Translations under genes and position numbers: made by a program | In this document: piece by piece, positions 1 to 7,926 of the stretch | How positions within the stretch are numbered: the first letter of the stretch is position 1 | Layout: every line of letters begins with the position of its first letter | From: Anaerolineaceae bacterium UBA1415 | GTDB lineage: Bacteria; Chloroflexota; Anaerolineae; Anaerolineales; Anaerolineaceae | DNA: 38,227 bases | Reading direction: 5' to 3' | Assembly: GCA_002305635.1 (NCBI GenBank) | Contig: DBPR01000006.1 | Coordinates: 36,555 to 74,781, forward strand | The notes under the pieces: model-generated | Databases searched by the model: none | What the model was told of the DNA's origin: nothing | Seen by the model: only the letters and a program-made list of their open reading frames with translations

Positions 1-34
1 ATAGCGTGTATAGCTTTTTGCCATCGCTCCTCGC

Positions 35-2608
35 TTAAGCTTCTGCCAATTGCAGCTCTGCCGTTTCCTCCCGGGTTTGCGTCGCCTTCAGCACGATGTG
101 TTTTTCAGTTTCACCATCGGCATTGACCCGTTCTTCCAGGTCCACCTGGATGGTAGCACCAGCCTGGAAATGCTTTGCCAGCAATTCATCAGAAAGTTTT
201 TCTTCAACTTCCTGTGTGATCACGCGCCGCACCGGGCGGGCGCCCATTTCGGGGTCATAGCCCAACTCTGCCAGATGGTCGAGAGCCAGATCGCTCGGCA
301 CCAGCTTGATCTGCTGCTCTTCCAGCCGCTCGTTCAATTTGTCGATCTCCAGTGAGACGATCTGGCGGATGTCCTTGCGGTTAAGCGAGCGGAAGACGAT
401 CACAGAATCAAAACGATTAATGAACTCTGGTCTGAAATTGCGCTTCAAAGCTTCCATGAGCTTTTTCTGCATATCTTTGTATTCAAGTTCTTCTTCCTTG
501 TCCTCATCGATCTCTAATGCAAAACCCAAACCGCTCTGCCGTCTGATCAGATCAGCGCCGATATTGGTGGTCATGATGATGATGGCGTTGCGAAAATCGA
601 CCTTCAGCCCCTTGGCATCGCTCAAATGTCCTTCTTCCATGATCTGGAGGAGCATATTCAGCGCTTCCGGATGAGCTTTTTCAACCTCGTCGAAAACGAC
701 AATGGAATAAGGCTTACGGCGGATCGCTTCCGTCAACTGCCCGGCTTCGTCATAGCCAACATAACCGGGAGGCGCCCCAACCAGGCGGCTTATGCTGTGC
801 CGCTCCATAAATTCGGACATATCGATCTGGATCAGAGCCTCTTCGCTGCCAAACATCTGCATGGCGAGCGCCTTGGTTAGCTCAGTTTTTCCGACGCCTG
901 TGGGGCCCAGGAACATGAAAGAGCCGATCGGGCGGCGGGGATTCTTCAGACCAGCCCTGGCGCGGCGGATCGCCTTGCTCACGGCAACGATTGCTTCAGC
1001 CTGACCAATAATGGATTTGGAAAGATCTTCTTCCAAATGCAGCAGACGTTCCGATTCCTCGGTTTCGATCTGCATGAGCGGAATGCCAGTCCACATTGAG
1101 ATCACCTCTGCAATATCTTCTTCAGTGACCGTAGGGGCGTTTTCACGATCCCAGGCAGTTTGCAAACTGTGGAGTTTCCCTTCGATCTCTTCCTGCCGCC
1201 TGGTAAGCGCCTGGATATTGTCGCCGTCACCCGAACCCTTGGCTTTTTTGAGTTCTCTGCGGATCTGGCGCAATGCCGCCATCATGTCTTTACTATTGAC
1301 AGCGCTTTCGCTCTTGTACATGCGCACGCGGGAAGAAGCCTCGTCGACCAGATCGATCGCCTTGTCGGGCAAAAATCTTTCTGTGACATAACGGGAGCTT
1401 AGCCTGGCAGCGGCTTCAAGGGCTTCGTCACTGATGTTCAGGCGGTGATGCTCCTCATAATTCGGGCGCAAGCCATGCAGAATTTCAATGGTTTCTTCCA
1501 CGCTGGGCTGCTCAACCACGATGGGTTGGAAACGGCGTTCCAACGCGGCGTCGCTTTCAATGTTTTTGCGATACTCATTGGCAGTTGTCGCGCCGATCAC
1601 CTGCAATTCACCGCGGGAAAGGGCGGGTTTGAGGATGTTGGCGGCATCCACCGAAGAGCCAGCCGAACCAGCGCCGACCAGCATGTGGACTTCGTCAATA
1701 AAGATGATATCGCCGCTGCTTTTGAGTTCATCAATAACGCGCTTGAGGCGTTCTTCAAACTGACCGCGATACATCGTGCCCGCGACCATCGAACCAACAT
1801 CCAGCTGCAAAACGCGTTTGTCAAGCAGCAAAGCAGGAACGTCGCCATCGACAATGCGCTGCGCCAGGCCTTCCACAATGGCTGTTTTACCAACGCCAGG
1901 CTCACCGATCAGGGCTGGATTGTTCTTGGTGCGGCGGGCAAGGATCTGAATGACGCGTTCAATTTCTTTGCTGCGGCCAATGACCGGATCGAGCTTGCCA
2001 GCTTCCGCCAGCGAGGTCAGATCGGTCGCGAGTTGGTCGACCAGGGGTGTTTTTCCCTCATCCTTTTCTTTTCGGCTCGAAACGCCGCGGCGGCTAATGA
2101 CATCGCTCTTTTCAAGCTCGTTCTTCTTTTCTTCCTTCTGAATTTCTTCCTGCATGCGTTGATATTCTTCCATCACACGCGTGGTCTGACGTTCCAGTTG
2201 CGTCGCGTTCACGCCCAACATCGCCAAAGCACGCATGGCGGTGCTGCTTTCATCCCGTGACATTGCCATGATGAGGTGTTCGGTGCCAACCATGCTGGCC
2301 TTATCAGCCAGAGCTTCCACCAAAGCCTGTTCGAGCAAGCGTTTGACATCCTCGCCCAGGCCTCCGGTGGATTCCTCTTCCTGAGTTGATTCAGTTTTTT
2401 CCTTCATTTCAGCCAAAACAGCCCGCAGGCTATCCAGCTCAACGCCTAATTCATCCAGCACTCGTTTGGCGGCGGTGCCTTCTTCAATACACATACCCAA
2501 CAACATGTGTTCGGTGCCAATTGTTTTCGTCTTAGCTTGTTCAGCTTCCTGCTGGGCCAGGCTGAGGACGCGTTTGGCTTTTTGGGTAAATCTGTTCATG
2601 CCAGCCAC
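35..2608 (-). CDS. clpC: ClpC-type AAA+ protease ATPase
   Basis: Class I Clp unfoldase of 857 residues that feeds substrates to the ClpP peptidase. Visible parts: paired N-terminal Clp repeats (about 5-145), first AAA module with Walker A GEPGVGKT (235-242) and Walker B IIFIDEVH, a short coiled-coil middle domain (about 400-480), and a second AAA module with GPTGVGKT and VVFDEVEKAHP. A LGF tripeptide in the second module (RRQSGLGFA) sits where ClpP-binding loops lie. The start is GTG with AGGAGGT five bases upstream; the next methionine is three codons further in and badly spaced. Length and domain order are normal for ClpC. ctsR and mcsAB, its usual neighbours in Firmicutes, are not on the upstream side; the downstream side is outside the window. 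Confidence 0.96.
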   Translation of the reverse strand: MAGMNRFTQKAKRVLSLAQQEAEQAKTKTIGTEHMLLGMCIEEGTAAKRVLDELGVELDSLRAVLAEMKEKTESTQEEESTGGLGEDVKRLLEQALVEALADKASMVGTEHLIMAMSRDESSTAMRALAMLGVNATQLERQTTRVMEEYQRMQEEIQKEEKKNELEKSDVISRRGVSSRKEKDEGKTPLVDQLATDLTSLAEAGKLDPVIGRSKEIERVIQILARRTKNNPALIGEPGVGKTAIVEGLAQRIVDGDVPALLLDKRVLQLDVGSMVAGTMYRGQFEERLKRVIDELKSSGDIIFIDEVHMLVGAGSAGSSVDAANILKPALSRGELQVIGATTANEYRKNIESDAALERRFQPIVVEQPSVEETIEILHGLRPNYEEHHRLNISDEALEAAARLSSRYVTERFLPDKAIDLVDEASSRVRMYKSESAVNSKDMMAALRQIRRELKKAKGSGDGDNIQALTRRQEEIEGKLHSLQTAWDRENAPTVTEEDIAEVISMWTGIPLMQIETEESERLLHLEEDLSKSIIGQAEAIVAVSKAIRRARAGLKNPRRPIGSFMFLGPTGVGKTELTKALAMQMFGSEEALIQIDMSEFMERHSISRLVGAPPGYVGYDEAGQLTEAIRRKPYSIVVFDEVEKAHPEALNMLLQIMEEGHLSDAKGLKVDFRNAIIIMTTNIGADLIRRQSGLGFALEIDEDKEEELEYKDMQKKLMEALKRNFRPEFINRFDSVIVFRSLNRKDIRQIVSLEIDKLNERLEEQQIKLVPSDLALDHLAELGYDPEMGARPVRRVITQEVEEKLSDELLAKHFQAGATIQVDLEERVNADGETEKHIVLKATQTREETAELQLAEA

Positions 2609-2707
2609 GGCATACCTCCTGTAATTCGATATTCCAATGCTGCCTACTAACCCGATAATTTGATTTTGGCAGACCTAAAATCAGACGGGGGATTTTTCCT
2701 GTTGCTG

Positions 2708-2751
2708 GGACGCAAAAAAAAGCGTCCGCCATTGACGTTTTCAGTATACCA
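2708..2751 (-). promoter_or_regulatory. Putative clpC promoter (extended -10) and leader hairpin
   Basis: On the minus strand TGGTATACT (2743-2751) is an extended -10 element without a clear -35. It would start a leader of about 130 bases. The leader begins with a small hairpin, GGACGC and GCGTCC around eight T residues (2708-2727). I see no CIRCE or CtsR operator. The remaining 2752-2910 holds nothing I can recognise. Confidence 0.4.
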
Positions 2752-2910
2752 AAATAAGGACTCCCTGTTGTGCCTGAGCTGTTTTTATTATGAAAAGTTA
2801 ATAATGGCGATTGGTCTTGGATCGGACCGCGCGGCCTTACTTGTCTGGGGCGTCAGGCCAACACAATCCTGTTATCATTAGGGAACCAAACGAATTACTT
2901 ATTAATAAAC

Positions 2911-2940
2911 TTGTATAATTAATCATGCTTCGTGTAGAAT
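2911..2940 (+). promoter_or_regulatory. Putative metF promoter
   Basis: TTGTAT (2911-2916), an 18-base spacer and TAGAAT (2935-2940) would start RNA about 13 bases before the metF ATG. An overlapping TATAAT (2914-2919) is an alternative -10 box. Confidence 0.4.
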
Positions 2941-2959
2941 ACGACAAATTGGAGTGATC

Positions 2960-3847
2960 ATGAATATAGCAGAACTATTTAACCACAAAAAAACTCTTTT
3001 TTCGCTCGAGATCTTTCCGCCGAAAAAGGACACCCCTTATAACGTCATTTACAATACTCTATTAAAGTTGCGCGGTATCCCAGCGGATTTCATCAGCGTA
3101 ACCTACGGCGCGGGCGGCAGCAAAGCCCAGCAGGACAAAACGCTTGAAATCGCCTCGTTGATCCTGCGCACCTACCATACCGAACCGGTCGCTCACCTGA
3201 CCTGCGTCAATGCCGACCGCGCGCTGGTCATCGATACTTTGGAGAAGTTCAAAGAGCATCATATCGAGAATATCATGGTGCTTCGGGGCGATATCAGCCC
3301 GGACATCCCGCCCAAAGAAGATTTTAAGTATGCCTCCGACCTGGCTGCTTTTATCAAATCCTATGACCCAAGCTTTAATCTGATGGGCGCCTGCTACCCC
3401 GAAGTGCACTATCAGGCAGAATCAATGGAAAAAGACATCGAAAACCTTAAGTTCAAGGTTGAGCAGGGCGTGACCCGATTGATGACCCAGCTCTTCTTCG
3501 ACAATGAGAAGTTTTACATATTCCGCGAAAAAGCAGAAAAAGCGGGCGTCAACGTCCCCATCTCTGCCGGCATCATGCCCATCACCAATCAAAGCCAGAT
3601 CGAGCGCACAGTAGCGCTGAGCGGCGCCAGTGTGCCCGCTAAATTGCAGCGGCTGTTCGATCGCTACGGTCGCGACCGTAAGGCCATGTTCGACGCTGGT
3701 ATTCATTACGCCATTGAACAGATCATGGACCTGATCGCCAACGACGTGCGCGGCATTCATCTTTACACGATGAACAACGTCGAGATCGCAACCCGTGTGA
3801 GCGACGCCATCCAGAACATTCTTGAGGCTGAAAACAACCCGGGTTAA
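2960..3847 (+). CDS. metF: Methylenetetrahydrofolate reductase
   Basis: Flavin-dependent TIM-barrel enzyme that reduces 5,10-methylene- to 5-methyl-tetrahydrofolate, feeding methionine synthesis or the methyl branch of acetogenic-type C1 metabolism. At 295 residues it matches the short bacterial MetF. The N-terminal FSLEIFPPK block carries the catalytic glutamate, and LRGDISPD carries the family aspartate. The C-terminal barrel shows QLFFDNEKFY and ISAGIMPI. The ATG at 2960 was chosen over GTG at 2954 because GGAG (2951-2954) is properly spaced only from the ATG. No metV or metH lies next to it, and it is followed by its own strong terminator, so it looks monocistronic. Confidence 0.95.
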   Translation: MNIAELFNHKKTLFSLEIFPPKKDTPYNVIYNTLLKLRGIPADFISVTYGAGGSKAQQDKTLEIASLILRTYHTEPVAHLTCVNADRALVIDTLEKFKEHHIENIMVLRGDISPDIPPKEDFKYASDLAAFIKSYDPSFNLMGACYPEVHYQAESMEKDIENLKFKVEQGVTRLMTQLFFDNEKFYIFREKAEKAGVNVPISAGIMPITNQSQIERTVALSGASVPAKLQRLFDRYGRDRKAMFDAGIHYAIEQIMDLIANDVRGIHLYTMNNVEIATRVSDAIQNILEAENNPG

Positions 3848-3875
3848 CAAAACTGCATAAAATGAAGTAGCGACC

Positions 3876-3915
3876 CCTCTTCCCTGACAGAAGCCATCAG
3901 GGAAGAGGTTTTTTT
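3876..3915 (+). terminator. Intrinsic terminator of metF
   Basis: A perfect 12-bp stem (3876-3887 with 3897-3908), a 9-base loop and a run of seven T residues. Confidence 0.93.
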
Positions 3916-4003
3916 CGTTTGAACACGAAATGTTAAAAATGAGCCAAAGTCTCATTTAATTCTTAATTTAAATTGTTTTTTTGTTTAAGTTTACAAAAAC
4001 ATC

Positions 4004-4032
4004 TTGTGTTTCCAGAAAAACAAGCCTATAAT
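4004..4032 (+). promoter_or_regulatory. Sigma-70 type promoter of the C39-like peptidase gene
   Basis: TTGTGT (4004-4009), a 17-base spacer and a consensus TATAAT (4027-4032). Transcription would begin about 25 bases before the ATG, which has GAGG at 4053-4056. Confidence 0.7.
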
Positions 4033-4062
4033 ATTGAAAACTTCCAACTGACGAGGTAGAAA

Positions 4063-5727
4063 ATGAAAGGTTTTAAAGCAGTTTTCCCAAAATGGTTCTT
4101 AGTGTTTCTGGTGATTGCTTTGCTTGGCGGAAGCATCATCCCTTCGACTCAAGCTCAGGATATCATGCCAACTGATGAAAGTGGATCAGATGTCACGGTT
4201 TTCAGCGAATATTATTCTGAGCGCTATCTGACATTGGATGATGGTTCGGAAATCACCGAATCCATCATTAACGGCCCTTCCACTCCTCCTCTGGGACAAA
4301 ACGAGTGGATCAACGCTGAAGATCTGCAGCCCGAAGGAGTTATCGCGAATTTCCCTTCCTACAACTGGGTTTTTGGCTGTACAGCCGTCTCAGCTGCCAT
4401 GATCGCCGCCTATCATGATCGAACTTCCTGGCCCAATATTTATACCGGGCCGACCAACGGCGGAGTGATGCCCTTGAACAACGTCTGGGGAACATGGACT
4501 GACCGCACCAATGCCAAGTACCCCAGCAATCCCTTGATCGCATCTCAAAATGGCGTTGATGGCCGAACTTCCCGGGGATCCATTGATGATTATTGGGTCT
4601 CTTCCGACAGTACCGCAAATGACCCATTCATCACCGGCGGCTGGACGGAACATACCTATGGCACCGCGATCGGCGATTATATGCGAACCAGTCAGTCAAG
4701 ATATCAAAACCCCGACGGCGCTACCGCTATTTACAACTATAACAGTGCGCAACAATTGACCTGTGCAACAATGGCCAGTAACAATCTGGCGGATGGCAAC
4801 CTGGGCAGGATGCTGTTTTATCAGAAAAGAGGCTATGAAGTCACCTCCTGTTATAACCAGATAACTGATAACCAGGTATCCGGAGGCTTTAGTCTTGCAC
4901 AATTCAAGGCCGAAATTGATGCCGGTTTCCCGGTCATGGTCAACCTGGAAGGACATACGATGGTGGGTTACGGTTATAGTGGCAGTAGCATCTATATTCG
5001 TGACACCTGGGATAATGACCCCAGCCACACCTACACCATGGCCTGGGGTGGTTCTTATGAGGGGATGCGCATGCACTCGATCAGCGTATTACGACCCAAA
5101 CTGCCCGGTCAACCAGGGAATAAGAAACTTTTGCTTCCCCTTGTGTTCAAGCCTCAGACGCAACCCCCAGCCGATTACACGATCAAAAACTGGAATTTTG
5201 AACAAGGCCGCGTTTCCTGGACTGAGTATTCTCAAAGCGGTTATCCGACAATTTACAGTACCAGCACTGGTCTTCCCAGTTCAATAATACCCACCAGCGG
5301 TAGCTGGGCATCCTGGCTTGGAGGTTCATATAATGATGTTTCTTCCATTAGTCAGCAAATCACTGCCCATCCTCAGAAAAGATTGACCTCCAGGATTTAC
5401 ATTGTATCTCAGGAAACAAGTTGTACCAATGATTATTTTTATGTAAAAGTCAACGGGAATGTGGTATTTCAATATGGACTATGCGATGAACACGAAACCG
5501 GAGGTTGGGGCTCACTCTATGTGAATTTAACTTCGTACGGAAATCAAAAGATAACCGTTACGCTTGAGGTTAGAACCAATGGCTCACTGAACAGTAATGT
5601 CTTCATGGATGACTTTGTCTGGGAAACCACCCTTAATGAAGACGATGAAGTCCTGGATATTATGGAAATCATCCCCGCCACTCCTGCAATAACAGTTCCG
5701 GAAAGCGCCCTGCCGAAAGAGCAATAA
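4063..5727 (+). CDS. Secreted C39-like cysteine peptidase with C-terminal beta domain
   Basis: Exported protein of 554 residues. A signal peptide (1-31, hydrophobic 11-24, likely cut after TQA) is followed by a papain-fold domain of the peptidase C39-like family. Cys106 lies in FGCTAVSAAMIAAYHD, His298 in NLEGHTMVGYGY and a candidate third residue, Asp314, in IRDTWDND. The segment KKLLLPLVFK (354-363) resembles the motif at the end of the two M14-like proteins of this window, but here it is internal. Residues about 372-525 form a beta-rich, aromatic-rich region that may be a carbohydrate-binding-like or lectin-like domain. Promoter, ribosome site and terminator are all its own, so it is a single-gene unit. 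Substrate unknown. The peptidase call rests on the Cys/His layout. Confidence 0.75.
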   Translation: MKGFKAVFPKWFLVFLVIALLGGSIIPSTQAQDIMPTDESGSDVTVFSEYYSERYLTLDDGSEITESIINGPSTPPLGQNEWINAEDLQPEGVIANFPSYNWVFGCTAVSAAMIAAYHDRTSWPNIYTGPTNGGVMPLNNVWGTWTDRTNAKYPSNPLIASQNGVDGRTSRGSIDDYWVSSDSTANDPFITGGWTEHTYGTAIGDYMRTSQSRYQNPDGATAIYNYNSAQQLTCATMASNNLADGNLGRMLFYQKRGYEVTSCYNQITDNQVSGGFSLAQFKAEIDAGFPVMVNLEGHTMVGYGYSGSSIYIRDTWDNDPSHTYTMAWGGSYEGMRMHSISVLRPKLPGQPGNKKLLLPLVFKPQTQPPADYTIKNWNFEQGRVSWTEYSQSGYPTIYSTSTGLPSSIIPTSGSWASWLGGSYNDVSSISQQITAHPQKRLTSRIYIVSQETSCTNDYFYVKVNGNVVFQYGLCDEHETGGWGSLYVNLTSYGNQKITVTLEVRTNGSLNSNVFMDDFVWETTLNEDDEVLDIMEIIPATPAITVPESALPKEQ

Positions 5728-5756
5728 ACGCTCCTGAATGATTGATTAAACCAAGT

Positions 5757-5791
5757 AAAAAGGGTTGGTTCGTCGTAACCAACCCTTTTTT
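5757..5791 (+). terminator. Intrinsic terminator, possibly bidirectional
   Basis: Perfect 14-bp stem (5757-5770 with 5777-5790), a 6-base loop, an A run on one side and a T run on the other. Confidence 0.92.
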
Positions 5792-5869
5792 CGTAGTATG
5801 ACAAACCCGTTGAAAAACAGACATGAGGACCGTGTTTATACCCCATAGCTATCGGTGCGTGTGATGGAG

Positions 5870-5885
5870 AAAAGGCCCGAAGGGC
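5870..5885 (-). terminator. Weak terminator-like hairpin after the msrA operon
   Basis: On the minus strand GCCC-TTC-GGGC is followed by CTTTTC. It lies 63 bases beyond the stop of the small membrane protein. The stem is short. A larger pairing of TAGCT with AGCTA encloses it (5846-5900). Confidence 0.35.
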
Positions 5886-5948
5886 GGAAGGTGGCAGCTA
5901 CGACTCAAATATCAATAATTGTGGGTCCTATCCTTCAAAAATTTCGTT

Positions 5949-6284
5949 CTAATAATCTTCCTTACTGTTTTTTGGTTCCCCCTCTAATTCTTTTTTGTAA
6001 TTATATTCACCCCAGCGGTTGGCATATCCGCTCCAAAAGCTGATGCTGATGAAAAAGCCAGCCACTGGCAAACCGAACAGCGCGAAAAGCCCAGCCCAGG
6101 TCAAACCATTCTTCACGCCTTCCCAGCCCGCGCCGCTGTAGCCCAAAGTTGCCAGAACTATCGCAACCACCACCACCCCAATCCCATACCATTTTAAAAA
6201 CCGCAAATATCGTCTCCAGGGATGATGCTTTGGGTTTTCTGCGTTCTCAGTCTCTTGTAAATCCGATGGATTCACCCGCTTCAA
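5949..6284 (-). CDS. Small two-helix membrane protein downstream of msrA
   Basis: Protein of 111 residues that I do not recognise. It has a basic, charged N-terminus (1-26), two hydrophobic segments (about 32-52 and 60-85) and a charged C-terminal tail rich in Lys, Glu and Tyr. The start is a TTG that overlaps the msrA stop codon (TTGA) and has GGAGG four bases upstream. The next in-frame candidate, GTG, is too far from that site. The overlap implies translational coupling with MsrA. A role in oxidative or envelope stress is only an inference from this neighbour. Confidence 0.7.
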   Translation of the reverse strand: MKRVNPSDLQETENAENPKHHPWRRYLRFLKWYGIGVVVVAIVLATLGYSGAGWEGVKNGLTWAGLFALFGLPVAGFFISISFWSGYANRWGEYNYKKELEGEPKNSKEDY

Positions 6285-6784
6285 CTTTCCTCCAAAAATC
6301 TTTTCATCGGTCGAACAAAGTGACAGGTATAGCCATTGGGCTTTTTCTGAAGATAATCCTGATGGTAATCTTCAGCAACCCAAAACCTTGTCAGTTCCTC
6401 TAAAGTAGTCACGATCGGGCGTTTCCAGGCGCCGCTCTTTTCAACCAAGGCGATCATTTCCTCCGAAATTTTCTTTTGCTCATCGTCCTTATAAAAAATG
6501 GCAGAACGATAAGAGCTGCCAAGATCAAAGCCCTGACGGTTCAGAAAAGTGGGGTCATGCATGCGGAAAAAGAAGTCCAACAGTTGCTTTAAACTGGTTT
6601 GATCGGGATCAAAGACTATTTTGAGGGCTTCAGCGTGGCCAGGATGGTATTGGTAGCTTGGATGATCGTTTTCACCACCTGTATAGCCGCATTCGGTATC
6701 CAAAACCCCAGGCTGCCGCCTGAACAGCTCCTCCATTCCCCAGAAGCAGCCACCGGCAAGCACAATTTCATCTCTCTTTTGCAT
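6281..6784 (-). CDS. msrA: Peptide-methionine (S)-S-oxide reductase
   Basis: MsrA repairs oxidised methionine in proteins. The catalytic motif GCFWG is near residue 13, with the family blocks GYTGG, YHPGHAEAL, and AEDYHQDYLQKKP. At 167 residues it is a standard single-domain MsrA; no fused or adjacent MsrB is present. A TTG lies one codon upstream of the chosen ATG. The ribosome site is weak (GGATGG). It is the first gene of a two-gene unit with the small membrane protein. Confidence 0.93.
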   Translation of the reverse strand: MQKRDEIVLAGGCFWGMEELFRRQPGVLDTECGYTGGENDHPSYQYHPGHAEALKIVFDPDQTSLKQLLDFFFRMHDPTFLNRQGFDLGSSYRSAIFYKDDEQKKISEEMIALVEKSGAWKRPIVTTLEELTRFWVAEDYHQDYLQKKPNGYTCHFVRPMKRFLEES

Positions 6785-6988
6785 CAAAAACCATCCATTC
6801 TTTTTTCCATCTGGAAAAGAAGCTTCTTTTTGAGAAAGTTTCTCTTACCTGATCAATTGTACCTTGCTACCACGTTGATTAATTGACATTGAAACCATGT
6901 TTTATATGCCATTGACATCCAGTACACGATTCAAAAAAACGCACGACTATCTTTCAACCATATAACTTCAACGCACCCTGTATTTCCC

Positions 6989-7017
6989 TTGCAAAATCGA
7001 ACGACTTGGCTTATTAT
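6989..7017 (+). promoter_or_regulatory. Promoter of the DUF134/NifX fusion gene with overlapping inverted repeat
   Basis: TTGCAA (6989-6994), a 17-base spacer and TATTAT (7012-7017). TTGGCT (7006-7011) and AGCCAA (7025-7030) flank the -10 box as an inverted repeat. That position suits an operator, and the encoded protein itself has a DNA-binding domain. Confidence 0.55.
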
Positions 7018-7044
7018 TAGCATTAGCCAATAATTAGGACGAAA

Positions 7045-7803
7045 ATGCCTCGTAAACCAAGCCCAAAGATCATCCGTTCCGCTCCTACTGTCACACGTCT
7101 GGGGCCTGCAAAGGTCAATTCGGTTGATTCCAGCCTGATCATCCTGGATATGGAGGAGTGGGAAGCCTTGCGCCTGGTTGATTACGCAGGGATGGACCAA
7201 AAAACCGCGTCAGAATCCATGGGGATTTCCCGGCAAAGCGTGCAAACGCTATTGGCTTCTGGCCGCGCCAAACTGGCTCGAATGGTTGTGGAAGGGCTTT
7301 CATTAAAAATTGCGGACACCAATATCGTGGCAATAAAACCCAATATTCAAAAATCTGAAAGGAAACATATCATGAAAATAGCAGTAACTGCCCAACATAC
7401 CGAGGTCTTCCCCCATTTTGGGCGCACACCCGAGTTTTACATCGTTGAAGCTGAAGATGGAAAGATCGTGACCGAAAAGATCATTGCCGCTCCAGCAGAA
7501 GGGCATGGGGCACTGGTAGCGTTCCTGGTTGAACAAGGCGTCGACACCTTGATCTGTGGGGGCATAGGCGGCGGCGCGGTCAATGGACTGCGCGCGAACA
7601 ATATCCAGATATTCTCCGGCGCAAGCGGGCCCGTCAAGCAGCAGGTTTTATCCCTATTAGCAGGCCTTCTGCCCCAAACCGGTGACGCCAACTGCGATCA
7701 CCATGACCACGAGGAAAATTGCCATGGACACCAACACGGCCAAAAGCATGGCGGCGGCCACGGGCACGGTCATGGCGAGCATAAATGTTCTCACAATGAA
7801 TAA
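7045..7803 (+). CDS. DUF134 HTH protein fused to a NifX/NafY-like domain with His-rich tail
   Basis: Protein of 252 residues in three parts. Residues 1-95 match the DUF134 (UPF0251) family, a winged or sigma-like helix-turn-helix (EEWEALRLVDYAGMDQKTASESMGISRQSVQTLL). Residues 110-212 match the dinitrogenase iron-molybdenum cofactor (NifX/NafY/NifB C-terminal) fold, with the typical MKIAVTAQ start, FPHFGRTPEFYIVE and DTLICGGIGGGAVNGL. The tail (213-252) has 12 His and 3 Cys and probably binds metal. In many genomes the first two domains are separate neighbouring genes. Around the junction a ribosome site and ATG survive at 7357-7374. No nitrogenase genes are near, so a role in metal or Fe-S homeostasis is more likely than nitrogen fixation. 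That role is inference. Confidence 0.87.
   Translation: MPRKPSPKIIRSAPTVTRLGPAKVNSVDSSLIILDMEEWEALRLVDYAGMDQKTASESMGISRQSVQTLLASGRAKLARMVVEGLSLKIADTNIVAIKPNIQKSERKHIMKIAVTAQHTEVFPHFGRTPEFYIVEAEDGKIVTEKIIAAPAEGHGALVAFLVEQGVDTLICGGIGGGAVNGLRANNIQIFSGASGPVKQQVLSLLAGLLPQTGDANCDHHDHEENCHGHQHGQKHGGGHGHGHGEHKCSHNE
7357..7374 (+). promoter_or_regulatory. Internal ribosome site and in-frame ATG at the domain junction
   Basis: GAAAGGA (7357-7363) stands eight bases before ATG (7372-7374). The ATG is codon 110 of the fusion, exactly where the NifX-like domain begins. Use of this start would give a free 143-residue NifX-like protein with the His tail. Confidence 0.55.
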
Positions 7804-7829
7804 ATTACCAAAACAGTATTGATCAAGCC

Positions 7830-7873
7830 AAACAACAAGAGGCTATCATAAAAAGGACAGCCTCTCGTTGTTT
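7830..7873. terminator. Hairpin between convergent genes
   Basis: A 15-bp stem with one G-U pair (7830-7844 with 7859-7873) and a 14-base loop. Only TTT follows on the plus strand. It serves the end of the fusion gene and perhaps the converging lipoprotein gene. Confidence 0.65.
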
Positions 7874-7926
7874 CATAAATGCCTAATCATCCAGTTATTT
7901 GCATCGAAACTGGAAGCGAATTATGG

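Noticed and set aside
1445..2260. Open frame of 271 codons on the plus strand inside clpC
   Set aside because: It is antisense to the conserved AAA domains and shows no protein-like motif.
5846..5905. SRP RNA-like or riboswitch-like segment with GGAAGG and GCAGC
   Set aside because: The closing pairs expected around the GGAA loop are absent, and the fold is better explained by a small GCCC-GAA-GGGC hairpin.
6885..6912. TTGACA on the plus strand as promoter of the DUF134/NifX fusion gene
   Set aside because: The matching -10 region is poor and lies 140 bases upstream; the TTGCAA-17-TATTAT promoter fits better.
7045..7803. Sign of a nitrogen-fixation region because of the NifX-like domain
   Set aside because: No nif structural or assembly gene lies anywhere in the window, and this domain family is widespread in non-fixing anaerobes.
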